64,000 nucleotides of DNA from Helichrysum umbraculigerum (Eukaryota; Streptophyta; Magnoliopsida; Asterales; Asteraceae), in NCBI GenBank assembly GCA_949592205.1, contig CATIUR010000011.1, positions 3,968,001 to 4,032,000 of the forward strand. Direction: 5' to 3'. The notes under the pieces are model-generated. The model ran no database searches. It was not told the origin of the DNA and saw only the letters and a list, made by a program, of their open reading frames with translations. Below, piece after piece: positions 11,871 through 24,614 of this stretch. The number at the start of each line of letters is the position of its first letter. Position 1 is the stretch's first letter. Made by a program: the position numbers and the translations under genes.

Positions 11871-13332
11871 TGATGCTGTGTAAACAGAGCTTTATTTTAA
11901 AGTGAAAATTACCTTACTAACTATACACAACTCAGGCAAGAATACCTGATCGTAATATAGTATAGCTTGATAAGTCCGAGTCGAACTCAGGGAACGGATG
12001 TCAATATTAAATAAATTGGAAGTTTCTACAAGTAAATAAAGCAGTAAAGATATGGGGCGTTTTAGTTCCGATCGAACAATTGGTAAACGATTATAAAAGA
12101 GTTTATTAAATAAAGATTGAAAGAAAATAATTAATAAATAATTAATCAAATAAAGATTTAATTCAGATGATAGAAGAAATGCATTTACTTTGATTACTTT
12201 CATTAGAGTCCGGAAATCATTTTAATGATTTGCTAACATATGGATTTATTGGTGAATTGACAAATATTACCAATCTTCCTTACAAGATAAATTGATATAA
12301 ACACAATCAAGAAAGACACAAGGTTGTTTTCAACACGCTAACAGTTCAATTTAACGTTGCCCACCAAATTGTATTCTAAATTAAACCAACACCGTTTATG
12401 TGATTTATTCTATTGACTTGAATCAACAAAGTCTATAACTAAAAAAAGTTATCTTGTTTATCAATAACCATTACCAATTATTAACCCTAACCCGTCAAAC
12501 TCAATATATTCGGCAACCATCGTCAGTTGAAACTAACAATTATTAATAATCTTACAATTAAATGGAAATCAATCTCAATTAACTATAAAACCACGTTAGG
12601 TAATTACTAATAATCATTCAATAACCAAGGATCGTCAAATAAACACATAAACTTTCAATAAATCCAATTAAATCCGTAAATCAGTAATCAATCCGTAATC
12701 TAAGTATCATTATCCAAGTAAACACATAAAAGATTTAGCCAATCATGATAATACAGAAAATCAGATTCAATAACATATCAATAGTCATAATTAAATGAAA
12801 GAAAGAAATGTATTCGAACCGAAAAACCGAAGAACATGAATTAGCAATTGAAAAGGTTCAATTCTTCTTGCTTCTTTCACCTTGAAATTCTCCAGAAATT
12901 AGGGTTTTTAGGTTAGAAATCGGCTGTGAAGAAAAAATGGGTGATAGCCCTCAAAATGAAAGAAAATCAAATATTTAGGGTTTTTGTCGACGCAATCCAT
13001 ACGCCGTATGGATTTCCATACGCCGTATGGATTGATTTGGCCCATGGATCAAGCCCGCGTAACTGGTGGTCCGGCTCACACAATCCATACGCCGTATGGA
13101 TTGAAAAATCCAACATTTCAGCAATTCGATTTCTCTTCTTCATTCTTCAACCTTTTTAGCTTCTTTTCTTCAATATAAGCTCGTATTCTGCTTCTTTTCC
13201 CATTCAAGCTCCAATTAACTCCTAAATGCAAATATGAACGAAATAAGTATCTTATTCATATAAAATGCATTAGAAACCTATTGAATAAAGGGGTAATTAG
13301 CACTATAAAATAGCACATTTTGGCGTTCGTCA
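11871..13332 (-). repeat. Middle LTR of the three-LTR element
   Basis: 1,462 bp. The right edge is mutated (GGCGTTCGTCA instead of GGCGTTCATCA). No target duplication flanks it, as expected for an LTR shared by two tandem units. The palindrome block is at 12994-13102. Confidence 0.92.
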
Positions 13333-14659
13333 AACATCCTCCACTTGAATCCTACTTGTCCTCAAGTAGACTATCGGTTAAAATCATGAACAAACAAAAT
13401 ATCAAAAATTAGGGACTTACATACTAATTAGCATTTAACAACCTAAATTTTACTCTTAAAACTAAATTTACCTTAAACCTAGCAATCAAGAAACTCTATC
13501 GGGAAACCAAATTCTTCATGAGTTATTATTAGACATATAAGATGATTCATTAGGATTATCGATATTGTGGTCCACTTAAACAATCTGAATTATAGCAGTA
13601 GAGCTTAATATTATTATTCTAGCAAGTTTTTACCCTTGAATCTCAATAGCAAAATACTCTCATATAAATAACAAGCCACAGCTTTCCTCATCAAGAAATC
13701 CAAATAAATCCATCATTTTTCAAGCCAAGACATTGGTGACAGGTTTGTACCTCAGTACAACAGAGCGACATAACTTGGCTTTAGTAGATATATCTCTACA
13801 TTATTCATCATTCATTTCATTTTTTTTTCTTTTTAGATAAAAGCAAATATAGTGACGGAAACCAGGTCTGTACTTACGTACAACAGAGGAGACATCACCC
13901 AGTTTATTCCCAAATGACGATCACTAGATTTTCCAGATTGAGGACTATGACAAGCTAACATACAAGATTTAAAACTAAAGTTATACCTTACTAAAGATTT
14001 TCTTGGGCAAATACCTACTTCATACATTAATTTCTTAATAGCTCAACTACCTTCATACAGACTACCTATCGATACATCACAAAATGAACTATCCAATAAT
14101 CAAACATTTAAGATTAATTTATTCCTTTTAATTTCCCAATATAGTTACAAGAATGGTAAACTTAAGAAAAAATAAAATTTTAAAAGAAAAATTTAGACTG
14201 AAAAATGACTAATACAGAATGCCCCTTTTAAATTGATATCTACCAATATTTTTCAGTTTAATAACTTAGGATAAATAGACTTCTTTTCCCCTATCCCCCA
14301 CTTAAAAATATACAATGTCCTCATTGCAAAAATAAACATAAACAAAGGGAATAGAAAAGAAGTGAACAGAAATACTCCCCTGATCTGGAAGAAACATTCG
14401 TGGACGATCTGATTCAGAAAATATACAACAGCACACTTTCGTAGGCATCACGGTTGCATTTAGCGTAAGCAACAAACCTTTAAACCTCTCATCATCCTAA
14501 TTGGACAAGTTGTAGTCTCGTGAGGGTTTCCGGGGAACACACCCACAAAGTTCAAACATGCACACAAAAACAATAAAACAAAATAAAAAAAATAACGGGT
14601 TGTCTCCCGAAATCGCTTTTGTTTATCACGTCGGTAAGCACGACATCTTGCTCCACAAC
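13333..14659 (-). other. 3' noncoding region of right internal unit
   Basis: It is a near-identical counterpart of 7439-8772 with scattered substitutions and small indels, and has no coding frame. Confidence 0.8.
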
Positions 14660-17639
14660 TTAACTCAATTTCATCTCCAAATCACGCTTGGAGTCCCTTG
14701 CATCACAATAGTATCTCTTCAAACGACTTCCATTAACCTTGAAAGTTTTTCCAGAATGACCTTGCAGATCAACAGCACCAAAAGGATAAACCTTTTCAAC
14801 TATAAAAGGTCCTGTCCAACGAGTCTTCAACTTTCCAGGGAATAAATGCAGACGAGAACTTTATAGGAGAACCTTATCACCTTTTTCAAATAAACAATTT
14901 GATTTAAAGCGTGAATCATGCCATTTCTTGGTGCGCTCCATATATAGTCGAGCGTTAACATAAGCATTCATCCCTAACACTTTCTCCAATTGTGCATCCG
15001 GAAAATGTGTTTCACTGTCACTGATTAAAACCTTTGGCATTCCAAATCGTGAAAGCAATTTCTTAAGGAACTTCACCACAACCCATGCATCTTTTATAGG
15101 TAGTGCCTTTGCCTTCAACATCTTTCGCGATGTGTAATTAGGTCCCTTATGCCCTCTAGTAGGACCATTGTGACAATGAGTTAGAATTCGCGTCTCCGTT
15201 TTGATCCAGATTCCATTTGTCAAGTTTGACTCTTTACTCTCCTTTTGCTTGACGCCCTCATTCTCCAACTCCTCATCGCAAGTTGTCTCTATCTCCTCAA
15301 TCAATTTATCGAATTCTTCGATGTCACGGATCTCCTCGAGGCTTCTCGTCCATCCTTCAAGAATCATTGGGTCTAAATCTTCGTCATCCTTCAAACTTTT
15401 CAAACTTTCGTCATCCTCAGATAATTCTCTCATGCTTTCAAAGTAACAAGTATCATCCACTGATGCTAGATATTGCATATATTCATTCACATTGAATACA
15501 ACTTCCTCATCCCCCACTCTCATAGTGATTTTCCTATGAAAAACATCGATCAAAGCTCTGGAAGTGGCTAGGAAGGGTCTACCTAGAATAATCGGCACCT
15601 TATGATCCTCTACCATGTCAAGAATCACAAAGTCATAGGGAAACACAAACTTATCAACCTTGACTAAGACGTTCTCAACCATCCCTCTGGTGTATTGAAC
15701 AGAGTGATCAGCCAACTCGATGGACATTCAGATGGATTTAGGTTCTCCTAGCCCAAGTCTAGCGTACATAGTATAAGGCATAATAGATATGCTAGCCCCA
15801 AGATCTGCTAGTGCATTCGCAATGTCCAAATTACCAATTTGACAGGGTATAGTGATACTCCCTGGATCCTTCATTTTTGGTGGCAACTTGTTTTGCATCA
15901 CGGCTGAGCATCGCTCATTCATCATTACTGTGGTTGCTTCTGCCAACTTGCTCTTATTAGTCAAGAGCTCCTTCAAGTATTTCACATACTTAGGCATTTG
16001 GGCAATGGCTTCCACAAACGGAATGTTGATATGAAGCTGCTTCAGATTCTCTAGAAATTGATGATAATGAGCTTCATATTTTCCTCTCCTCAAAGCTGCT
16101 GGGTAAGGTGGGGGTGGTGCATGATCCTTCGCATATTGTTTATCCTTAGCAATTTGATCATCTTTTATGTCCACCCTTGAATTTTTGGCAACCTCAGCTT
16201 CCTTCTCCTTTTCAGGCAAAAGCTTCGACACATGTTTCTTTTGAAACTTAAGGTTTTCATGAACCTTTCCACTTCTGGTAGTCACTACCTTTGCATGATC
16301 TCGTGGGTTGGTTTCGGTGCATCCTGGTAAAGTTCCCGGGGGTCTCTCTTGGAGAACTTTAGCTATTGTGGAAATGGTTCCCTCAATTTGCTTGATCGCC
16401 GCTGCTTGATTCCGAACTAATGCTTCAATGGTGTCCATCCGCTGTCCAGACTTAGCAATAAATTTCTCGTTAGCAATAAAAAATTTCCCCATCATTTCTT
16501 CCAAATTGAATTTCTTCTCGGGGGAGGTTGCTGAGGGTTGTTCCTTAGTGAAAAGACCTGGCTGAGTCTGGTGGAACTGGCGACCTCCTTCCAGGTATGG
16601 TCTTAGGAAAAATTCCGCCTTGGCAGTAGGTTCCGTGAGTTTCCACACATTTAACTTCCTCTCTCACTTCTCCAGAATTCATTTCGGGACAATCCTTGAC
16701 TAAATGTGTTCCTCCACAATTGTCACACCCTACTTGGATTGCATGGACAGTCTCGGTCACCTTTTTTATGTCTCTTCCCATGCTGTCCAGCTTGGCAGTT
16801 ATGACGGCGAGTCCATCGTCATCGCTAATTGACCTCATTCTCCTAGAGGTATCATCATCCCATAACCGAGAATGCTTTGATTGGTCGCGAATAGCTGCCA
16901 AGGCATCCCTAGGAATCTTCTTCGGGATAGGCCATTGAGCATCTAATTGCTATCTTGTAGCACGATCCACTCCCTTGTAGAATACCATTATGATTTGCTG
17001 GTCGTTTAGGTCGTGCTGAGGACATTTATGCATCAAGTCCTGATACCTTTCCCACGCTTGGTGCAGCGACTCATCAATGTCTTGCTTGAAGTTTCGAATG
17101 TTGTTGATCATCTTCGACATTTTGGATGGCGGGCAGTACATCTCGAGAAACTTCGTGCAGAGATCTTCCCACGTGGTGATGGATCCAGCTGGTTCATTAG
17201 TAATCCATCTTTTCGCGGCTCCCTTGAGTGTTCTTGGGAACACTCGGAGTATGACTTGATCACATGTAATGTTAGGGATGCTGAACATATCGGCGATCTC
17301 CACGATTCTCTCCACGTGCTCGTTAGCATCATCATTCTCCTCTCCTCGAAACGGATTTTCCCTAAGCTCATTTAGGAATTGTCCCTTTATCTCGAACTCA
17401 ACGTTTTCTACAATCGCGGGCCTCACTACTCCAGGGCCAAGGACGTTACGCCTTCTGCTCGAATATTCCTCGAGAGTCATGTTGGCGATGTCGTCTGCCA
17501 TTTCTAAATCTGGTTCCGATTGATCGATGGGTGGTTCATAGAGAGATCGTAAATATTCTCTAAAATCGTCCTCCAAATACGAATGGTAGAACAAGACTCT
17601 TAAATACAAAACAACTAAACAATTAATCCCTAAACACAA
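14660..17639 (-). pseudogene. Athila gag-protease-integrase remnant, right unit, broken
   Basis: It has the same architecture as 8773-11756: gag, zinc knuckle, protease (DLGASISIMP), then shortened integrase pieces. In this copy the protease frame runs without a stop into the integrase remnant (KQKESKESNLTNG at the joint), giving an open frame from 15727 down to 14861. Damage: TAG in gag near 16950, a five-base deletion near 16615 that shifts frame, TGA at about 15728 before the Met-Ser-Ile-Glu stretch, and a stop at 14861. The deletion pattern equals that of the left unit, so it predates the tandem duplication. The damage postdates it. Confidence 0.85.
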
Positions 17640-17753
17640 ATTAATACAAATAGACAGGTAAATAAAATTAAATTAAAACTAATAATTTACAGAAAACAAA
17701 TTCCAATTTATCAAATTGAATCAAACCGCTCTCCGGCAGCGGCGCTAAAAACT

Positions 17754-18760
17754 TGATGCTGTGTAAACAGAGCTTTATTTTAAAATGAAAATTACCTTAC
17801 TAACTATACACAACTCATGCAAGAATACCTGGTCGTAATATAGTATAGCTTGATAAGTCCGAGTCGAACTCAAGGAACGGATGTCAATATTAAATAAATT
17901 GGAAGTTTCTACAAGTAAATAAAGCAGTAAAGATATGGGGCGTTTTAGTTCCGATCGAACAATTGGTAAACAATTATAAAAGAGTTTACTAAATAAAGAT
18001 TGAAAGAAAATAATTAATAAATAATTAATCAAATAAAGATTTAATTCAGATGATATAAGAAATGAATTTACTTGGATTACTTTCCTTAGAGTCCGGAAAT
18101 CATTTTACTGATTTGCTAACATATGGATTTATTGGTGAATTGACAAATATTACCAATCTTCCTTACAAGATAAATTGATATAAACACAATCAAGAAAGAC
18201 ACAAGGTTGTTTTCAACACGCTAACAGTTCAATTTAACGTTGCCCACCAAATTGTATTCTAAATTAAACCAACACCGTTTATGTGATTTATTCTATTGAC
18301 TTGAATCAACAAAGTCTATAACTAATAAAAGTTATCTTGTTTATCAATAACCATTACCAATTATTAACCCTAACCCATCAAACTCAATATATTCGGCAAC
18401 AATCGTCAGTTAAAACTAACAATTATTAATAATCTTACAATTAAATGGAATCAATCTCAATTAACTATAAAACCACGTCAGGTAATTACTAATAATCATT
18501 CAATAACCAAGGATCGTCAAATAAACACATAAACTTTCAATAAATCCAACTAAATCCGCAAATCAGTAATCAATCTGTAATCTAAGTATCATTATCCAAG
18601 TAAACACATAAAAGATTTAGCCAATCATGATAATACAGAAAATCAGATTCAATAACATATCAATAGTCATAATCAAATGAAAGAAAGAAATGTATTCGAA
18701 CCGAAAAACCGAAGAACATGAATTAGCAATTGAAAAGGTTCAATTCTTCTTGGTTCTTTC
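17754..18760 (-). repeat. Right LTR of the three-LTR element, part 1
   Basis: It begins TGATGCTGTGTAAACAG and stops where the gag-only element inserted. The five bases before the break (CTTTC, 18756-18760) are repeated at 27721-27725. Confidence 0.93.
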
Positions 18761-19217
18761 TGTAACAACCCCAAAATTTGGATCAATTTAAAATTTTCCT
18801 AATTACGTGATTATTACTTGTATATAATATGAAATAGGATTATATACGTTATTTACTTATTATATATATATGGATGGAATATATATATATACGCGTATAC
18901 GATTCGTACAGATCGTATAAAACAAAAATCGTACAACTTGCGTACATTAATAAAACAACTATTAAATAATGTGAAATTATTTAATTACTTTGATTATTAC
19001 TTTATATTATGTTTATAATATAACGGAAAACGTACGTTTTAATTAAAACGTCACCGAACTCTCCGAAAACTTGACCAACCGACAAAACGAAACTAAGTTA
19101 TGTTTTTATAACTTGAAAACTAGTATTTCGATAAAATACTTCAACTTAATAATCGAATATTATTTCGTATTTACAAACGTATATTTAATCGCGTATAAAA
19201 TTATTTTTACGTTTAAA

Positions 19218-19256
19218 CGACCGGGGAAACGAACACCGCACGGAGCGCAAACACGG
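19218..19256 (+). promoter_or_regulatory. Conserved GC-rich island in the LTR, likely promoter/leader element
   Basis: It contains CGACCGGGGAAACGAACACC followed by GCACGGAGCGCAAACACGG. Versions occur in the LTR at 50966-50999 and, reversed, at 48507-48549, though the surrounding LTR sequence is unalike. In each case a CT-rich tract follows. Its role is inferred from conservation only. The 3' LTR copy is at 25231-25269. Confidence 0.5.
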
Positions 19257-19847
19257 AGGAAACAAAGTTTGGTGAGACCACACCTTGGTGGCCCCACCAA
19301 AACCGGCCAAGGTGAGGGGGCATTAAGCCCTCACCATCCGATCCCACTCTCACACTCAAACACACCCATACTCCATCATTTCTCTCCCTCTCTCTCTCTC
19401 AATCGGCTCTCTCACTCTATCTCTCTAAAACCGACACTAAACCACCCTAAAAACACCATTAAAACACCTCGAAGCTCTATAACCGTTTGGAGAAAGGCGA
19501 TCACGAGAACGAGGGCTACAAACCTATCTTTTCGGTTTCTCGATTCGACTACTTTGTAAGTTTTCCGGCGACCTCGAAACTTTTCCGATTACATTTATTT
19601 TACTTCCATGTTGTTCCCCTAGCTAAATGATGTCCGAATATGTAATTAAAACTCGTTTTTGAACTCGTTAACGAAAAGGTCGGTTTTGGTCATTTTAAAG
19701 AAAACGACACCACAAACTTTAAAAACGACTACCAATGGTTATTATGGACTTGTTATAACATATTAAAACTAGTATAAAAGTTCTAGACCCAACGGAAACC
19801 GGAAAATACGTTTTCGGAAACTAAATTTCCGAACAGACCTCTTGTGT

Positions 19848-20135
19848 CGCATCGGACCGAAATTTCATGCGACACAACACTATGTCGCATGTTATGTCGC
19901 ACGTTATGTCGCAATGTATGCGACACAACGCTTATGTCGCACTATATGTCGTATTATCTACGACACAAAGTTTACCTATCGCTTGATTGCGACACAACGA
20001 CTATGTCATATCATTGTGTCGTACCCTTGTCTGCGACACAACCATTGTGTCGCATAAACACGAAATCGGAAACAAATCCATACGACACAGACTTTATGTC
20101 GCATACGGTCTGCGACACAAGCCTTGTGTGGCAGA
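19848..20135 (+). repeat. TGTCGCA/TGCGACA palindrome array in 5' LTR
   Basis: The heptamers TGTCGCA and TGCGACA alternate more than ten times at irregular spacing, often facing each other so that the RNA could fold into many hairpins. A near-identical copy lies at 25861-26148 in the 3' LTR. Confidence 0.85.
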
Positions 20136-20285
20136 AAGCCCAGATCAGAAAACAAAATATATTCTAAGTGTTAGAATCACTTTTCAACTACTAAATCAAA
20201 TACGATGCTACTTATACCTGAAAATACTATACTTTTGAAAGTATACAACAACACTTGAATACGTACAAGACTATACTAAACTAAA

Positions 20286-20505
20286 CGTGAGATTTCACTC
20301 ACACACGCACACGAGTTTACACTCGAAATACTTAGGAGATTACACTCCAACGAACTTACACTTGTACACTACACGGGATTGCACCCGATACGAACTTACA
20401 AGTTCACTCACTAGTTACGTGCTGGATTACACGGTAACTGATACGAACATACATTCGAATACTTACGAGGTTTCACTCGTACCCTTTGGGGTCTAAGCCC
20501 ATTGG
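20286..20505 (+). repeat. Hairpin array with near-constant ATTACA-like loop in 5' LTR
   Basis: Successive short inverted repeats enclose a similar six-base loop: GTGAG-ATTTCA-CTCAC, CGAG-TTTACA-CTCG, GGAG-ATTACA-CTCC, CGGG-ATTGCA-CCCG, CGAA-CATACA-TTCG, ACGAG-GTTTCA-CTCGT. The stems differ but stay complementary. The copy in the 3' LTR is at 26299-26518. Confidence 0.8.
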
Positions 20506-21710
20506 AACGTACACAAACGATACAGGTTGTAATACAAACAAACGATCATACGAATATACTTTACAACTGTACAACTATTAGGAATACATAATAATAATGG
20601 AGGAAATTATTATTATACTCCGATAACAAACGAACCGTACAACTTTTATACAAACTACGATTTACAAACGATTACAAACTTACAAACAAACTAATAGACA
20701 TTAACTAGTTTGGGAACAACTAGCGTGGATACTTTACAAGTATTCCATTTACTTACTAAACCTTATGCGTATTAGGACGCTAAGGGTTGCTAGTTCGGGA
20801 TACTACTTGCTTACTTACTGCATTATCTGCCAGACTCAGGTGAGTCTTACAGCCCCTACTTTACTGTTTTTACTCAGGGGTGAGATGCATTACTGTTTTA
20901 CATGAACACACAAAACTTACTTGCTGCCATGATTTACTTACTGTATGAGATTACGAATACGCCAACTGCATGAGTTTACGACTAATCCAATGAAATCCTC
21001 CTGAACCATAGTTGTTAGTTATGTGATAAGCGCGAGTTTTAGTATATGGATCCATATGGGACTGAAAATCCCCGCCCGGGGTAGCAAGCACTACCACGAA
21101 CCGTTCCTGTAGAAACGGGCGTTTCTTACTCGTTCCGTATGAATGTTTTGGATTACATTCATGAGGGGGTACCTATATTTACTGTACGTTAAGCTTCAAC
21201 TATGGTGGCTCATGGCAATTGTATCAAACGGTTAGCATAACCTGCAACCACCACTTATTAAAACTTAAGTTAACGATGAGCATAACCTGTGATCGTTACT
21301 TACTGGCTGGCTATGATTTACAAATACTACTTGTGTGTTCAAACTGTTTACTTACTTACAAACCTGTGAGATTCACCAACCTTTTTGGTTGACCGTTTTA
21401 GTAATGCTTCTCAGGTACACAGCATCAGTAGGGATGCCCAGCAGGATAAGCTTACTTAGCTCGAGTCGCATGCATTTACAAGCTTGGAGATTTTATTACA
21501 TTACTTTTGTACTAGTTGTTATGTATTAGAATCTCTAGGAAATTCACTTGAACTCGAGCTTGTATTTTGAAACTATTTATGTATTAATGTAATAACTTTT
21601 CGAACGTCTCATTTAGAGTCGTTCACTGTATCCTTTGTGCTTGTGATTATTGATTAGTAACACCCAAAACATCGCTTCCGCAAACTGTTAAATTTGGGGG
21701 TGTTACAGAT

Positions 21711-21723
21711 TGGTATCAGAGCC
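21711..21723 (+). promoter_or_regulatory. Primer-binding site, tRNA-iMet type
   Basis: TGGTATCAGAGCC lies three bases after the LTR. It is complementary to the 3' end of plant initiator tRNA-Met and is the usual primer site of Tekay-like elements. Confidence 0.9.
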
Positions 21724-22584
21724 TAAGGTTATAGTGAACTAGGTTGCATTTAGTGGGCCTAGACTATGACCGTTAGGCGGTATTCCTCATTAGGTATAAC
21801 TGGTTCAGGAATTACAGCATACGAGTTTAATTTAACATAGCTTGATCAACTATGTACAATTAAATGAAGATGATGTGAGTTCTGAAAGGGGTTATGTTGA
21901 ACCGGAATGCATTAGCTGACTCTGACCTCGAGAGAACCGGGACTTTTACGTGATTGTGCTAGACACACACTAGGCGGTTATGTGTTATATATATATATAC
22001 ATAGGCCTCTCTCCCCGATACGATACTCTCTCTCGACTACTACGAAATTAATATTCCTTAACATTTCATCGAACAAACGACAACTCGATTCTCGTCATTC
22101 TGTCTTTATTTAACTTTTATGAATTCACGACTACCGGCTTACGTCTAAAGACTTCCACACCGTTATAACCGACAACCATAGTTACTCGAACATCCTTCGA
22201 TATGAAGATCGAGACCTTGTTTTCAATTGCTATGCCTACCTAATTCGACGTTTATAACATTCTTCAACGTACCCCACCGTACCGTTAGGTGTAACCTAAT
22301 AAAACCATTTTCAACTCAATTTTCGTCAGATTTCAAATTATACAAATGACTTTTACTATCAAAATTTTATAACAAATGTATTTTTATCAAACTTGTTACA
22401 AAATTTCTCACAAAAATGTTTTATAAAATTTCCAAAAACTTCAAAACCGTATAAACTTATTTATAGTACACAACTTTAAACAACCTTCAAACTTTGGCAT
22501 ACTTTCTCTAAACTTACTGAAATCATCAAAATCATAATTCTTGTTCAAACCTTCACATGTTCTTTATTTATTGTTTCAAGGAAC
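21724..22584 (+). other. Leader between primer site and gag
   Basis: About 860 bp of noncoding leader ending just before the gag ATG. I recognised nothing else in it. Confidence 0.5.
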
Positions 22585-23676
22585 ATGCCTATTCGACGTC
22601 AAATTACTCTTACTGAAGCCGAAGTTGCGGGTATTATTGCCCGTAGTGTGGCTCAAGCTCTAGCTACCCGAACATCAACCCCTGGTAGCGAAGATACAGC
22701 TACCAATGGACCACAACCCAAAACCTGCACCTACAAGGATTTCCATAACTGCAAGCCGCTGAACTTTGCAGGAACTGAAGGAGCAATCGGTCTGATTCGA
22801 TGGACCGAGAAAATCGAATCAGTGTTCCTCATCTGCAACTGCAAGGAAGAGGATAAAGTTAAATTCGCCGCTAGCACCTTTTCTGACACCGCCCTTACTT
22901 GGTGGAACACTTATGCGCAAACGGTGAGCATTGCCGATGCTTACAAACTACAGTGGGATGAACTAAAGAATATGCTGAGGGGCGAGTACTGCCCAAGAGA
23001 CGAGCTGAAACAACTAGAGTTAGAATTCTGGAATCACAAGATGCAGGGTGACGACATCACCGGCTACACCAACCGCTTTCACCAGCTGGCACTTTTGTGC
23101 CCATCCATGGTTGATCCTGAATACAAAAGGATCGAAAAGTACGTTGACGGACTTTCCGAACGACTTCAAGATTTAGTAACTTCGTCCAAACCGGGAACTA
23201 TTCAGAGCGCCATTCGTATGGCTCATGAGTTAACGGCCAATTCTATCCGCCGTGGCTCGACTTCAACCCCGTCTGCGAGTAACAAACGCAAATGGGAAGT
23301 GAGTCCCCACTCATCCAACCCTACCTCCGACAAGAAGCTTGCAATTGTCAATACAAATGACTCAAAGGCTTACAAGGGGAGCAAGCCTTACTGCTCCAAC
23401 TGTAGTCGTCATCATAACGGCTCCTGTCCCTGCACTAAGTGCAAGAAATTCGGGCACCTGGCCCAAGACTGCCAAACCAACCCCACTGGTACTGATACTT
23501 CTGCACCCAAGACCTGCTATGAGTGCAACGGTACCGGGCACTTCAGGAAGGATTGCCCTAGGCTGAAACCCCGAACCAACAATACAAGGAGTAGAGCTTA
23601 TGTAATCAATGCTAGGGAGGATGACCCAAATCCGAGACTCTGTGATTTACTCAACCCGGGTACGCTTATTCTTTGA
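22585..23676 (+). CDS. gag: Gag of Tekay-like retrotransposon, 363 aa, intact
   Basis: This is the capsid-nucleocapsid protein that packages element RNA. It starts MPIRRQITLTEAEVAGIIA. The retrotransposon gag domain runs roughly from residue 55 to 200 (FAGTEGAIGLIRWTEKIES, ALTWWNTYAQ, EYCPRDELKQLELEFWN, YTNRFHQLALLCP). Two CCHC zinc knuckles follow: CTKCKKFGHLAQDC and CYECNGTGHFRKDC, both CX2CX4HX4C, after a Cys/His cluster CSNCSRHHNGSCP. It ends soon after RSRAYVINARE, where a full element would enter the protease; NPGTLIL may be a trace of the protease start. No pol follows. The intact frame in a young insertion suggests a recently working copy that borrows enzymes. Confidence 0.9.
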   Translation: MPIRRQITLTEAEVAGIIARSVAQALATRTSTPGSEDTATNGPQPKTCTYKDFHNCKPLNFAGTEGAIGLIRWTEKIESVFLICNCKEEDKVKFAASTFSDTALTWWNTYAQTVSIADAYKLQWDELKNMLRGEYCPRDELKQLELEFWNHKMQGDDITGYTNRFHQLALLCPSMVDPEYKRIEKYVDGLSERLQDLVTSSKPGTIQSAIRMAHELTANSIRRGSTSTPSASNKRKWEVSPHSSNPTSDKKLAIVNTNDSKAYKGSKPYCSNCSRHHNGSCPCTKCKKFGHLAQDCQTNPTGTDTSAPKTCYECNGTGHFRKDCPRLKPRTNNTRSRAYVINAREDDPNPRLCDLLNPGTLIL

Positions 23677-23975
23677 CCACCCGAATCTGCTTTCTCATAA
23701 ATCTCTCGCTTAATGACCTATGTATAACTGTATTTTTTCTGTGTGTTTTCTTTGATCCTAAGTACACAATAGGATTAGGAAACGACCGACTACTTAAATC
23801 CCGACAACACAATTTGCCTTACACTTCAGATACAGTAACCCAAACTCCCTTCCCAATTATCTCACACTGGTTGAGACCGGGAGCTCGTATGCTATTCGTT
23901 ACTTTAAACAGATAATTTAATATAACTTCACTTACTTGAGGCAAATTCTTAAATAGAACACTTATTTCGTAGGAA

Positions 23976-24614
23976 ATGACAACTCACTCCGTCAACAACC
24001 CTACACTGCAAAATGAACTGCTCAGTGAGGAACCGAAGATGTTTCCTTACCTCCTCGAACTCGAGTGTGATACAGAACACTCCGATGAATCAGCAATGGC
24101 ACCTGCTGTCCCTGCTGCTCTAACTGCTGCAAAGGCACCAGTTGATGTAACCTTGACTGCTGAATCAGTCAGCCACCTTAACCAAACTATTGATTCGTTG
24201 CGAAAACAACTTACTGAAGCACGGGAAGACATTGATGACCTACGACGAATTGCTTTCCAAAATGACATACGTATGCGTGAGTACGAGATACGTTTGATAG
24301 CTTTAGAAAACCCTACTTCACCACCAACTTCACATGGTACTCCTACCGAAGAAGATACCGATACTGACTGTACGCCACCTCCAGCAAAAAGGGTGAAGAT
24401 TACTCCCTCCAACTCTTCAGGAAACTACTTGGGAAAGAAACCATAATGTTCTAAGTGCACTCGACATCATGAAGGACCGTGTACCTTACCTATCGGTCGA
24501 TGCAAGTCCTACCCTAAGAATACTAACTCCCCCAAGGCGAAACTCTGCTTCAACTGTGGGAGTGCTGGCCATCTCAAGGCCAAATGCCCACTACCTCCCG
24601 GCAACAAAATTTAG
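23976..24614 (+). pseudogene. Second ORF of the gag-only element: coiled coil plus zinc-knuckle protein, one stop
   Basis: I do not recognise a named family. The frame starts MTTHSVNNPTLQNELLSEEP, has an Ala-rich stretch (APAVPAALTAAKAP) and then a heptad-rich helix (VSHLNQTIDSLRKQLTEARE, continuing to IRLIALE) that should form a coiled coil. An acidic Thr/Pro linker and a basic PPPAKRVKI stretch follow. TAA at 24444-24446 interrupts it. The same frame then reads CSKCTRHHEGPC and a zinc knuckle CFNCGSAGHLKAKC (CX2CX4HX4C) to TAG at 24612-24614. The tail resembles the gag zinc-knuckle region upstream. It may be a diverged second gag-like or accessory protein. The stop may be a recent mutation. 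Confidence 0.65.

Larger units (their letters stand above)
18761..21707 (+). repeat. 5' LTR of the gag-only element
   Basis: Order inside: AT-rich start; a conserved GC-rich island (19218-19256); a CT-rich tract (about 19380-19430) suggestive of a promoter/leader; a TGTCGCA palindrome array (19848-20135); a hairpin array (20286-20505); then a region with AGGTGAGT-like and polypyrimidine signals to the TGTTACA end. Confidence 0.93.

Noticed and set aside
19848..20135. CRISPR-like array
   Set aside because: Spacing is irregular, units are seven bases and alternate in orientation, there are no unique spacers of fixed length, and the genome is a plant's.
19842..20238. Open frames over the TGTCGCA array in both LTRs
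   Set aside because: They arise from the repeat itself, overlap in two frames and lie in noncoding LTR sequence.
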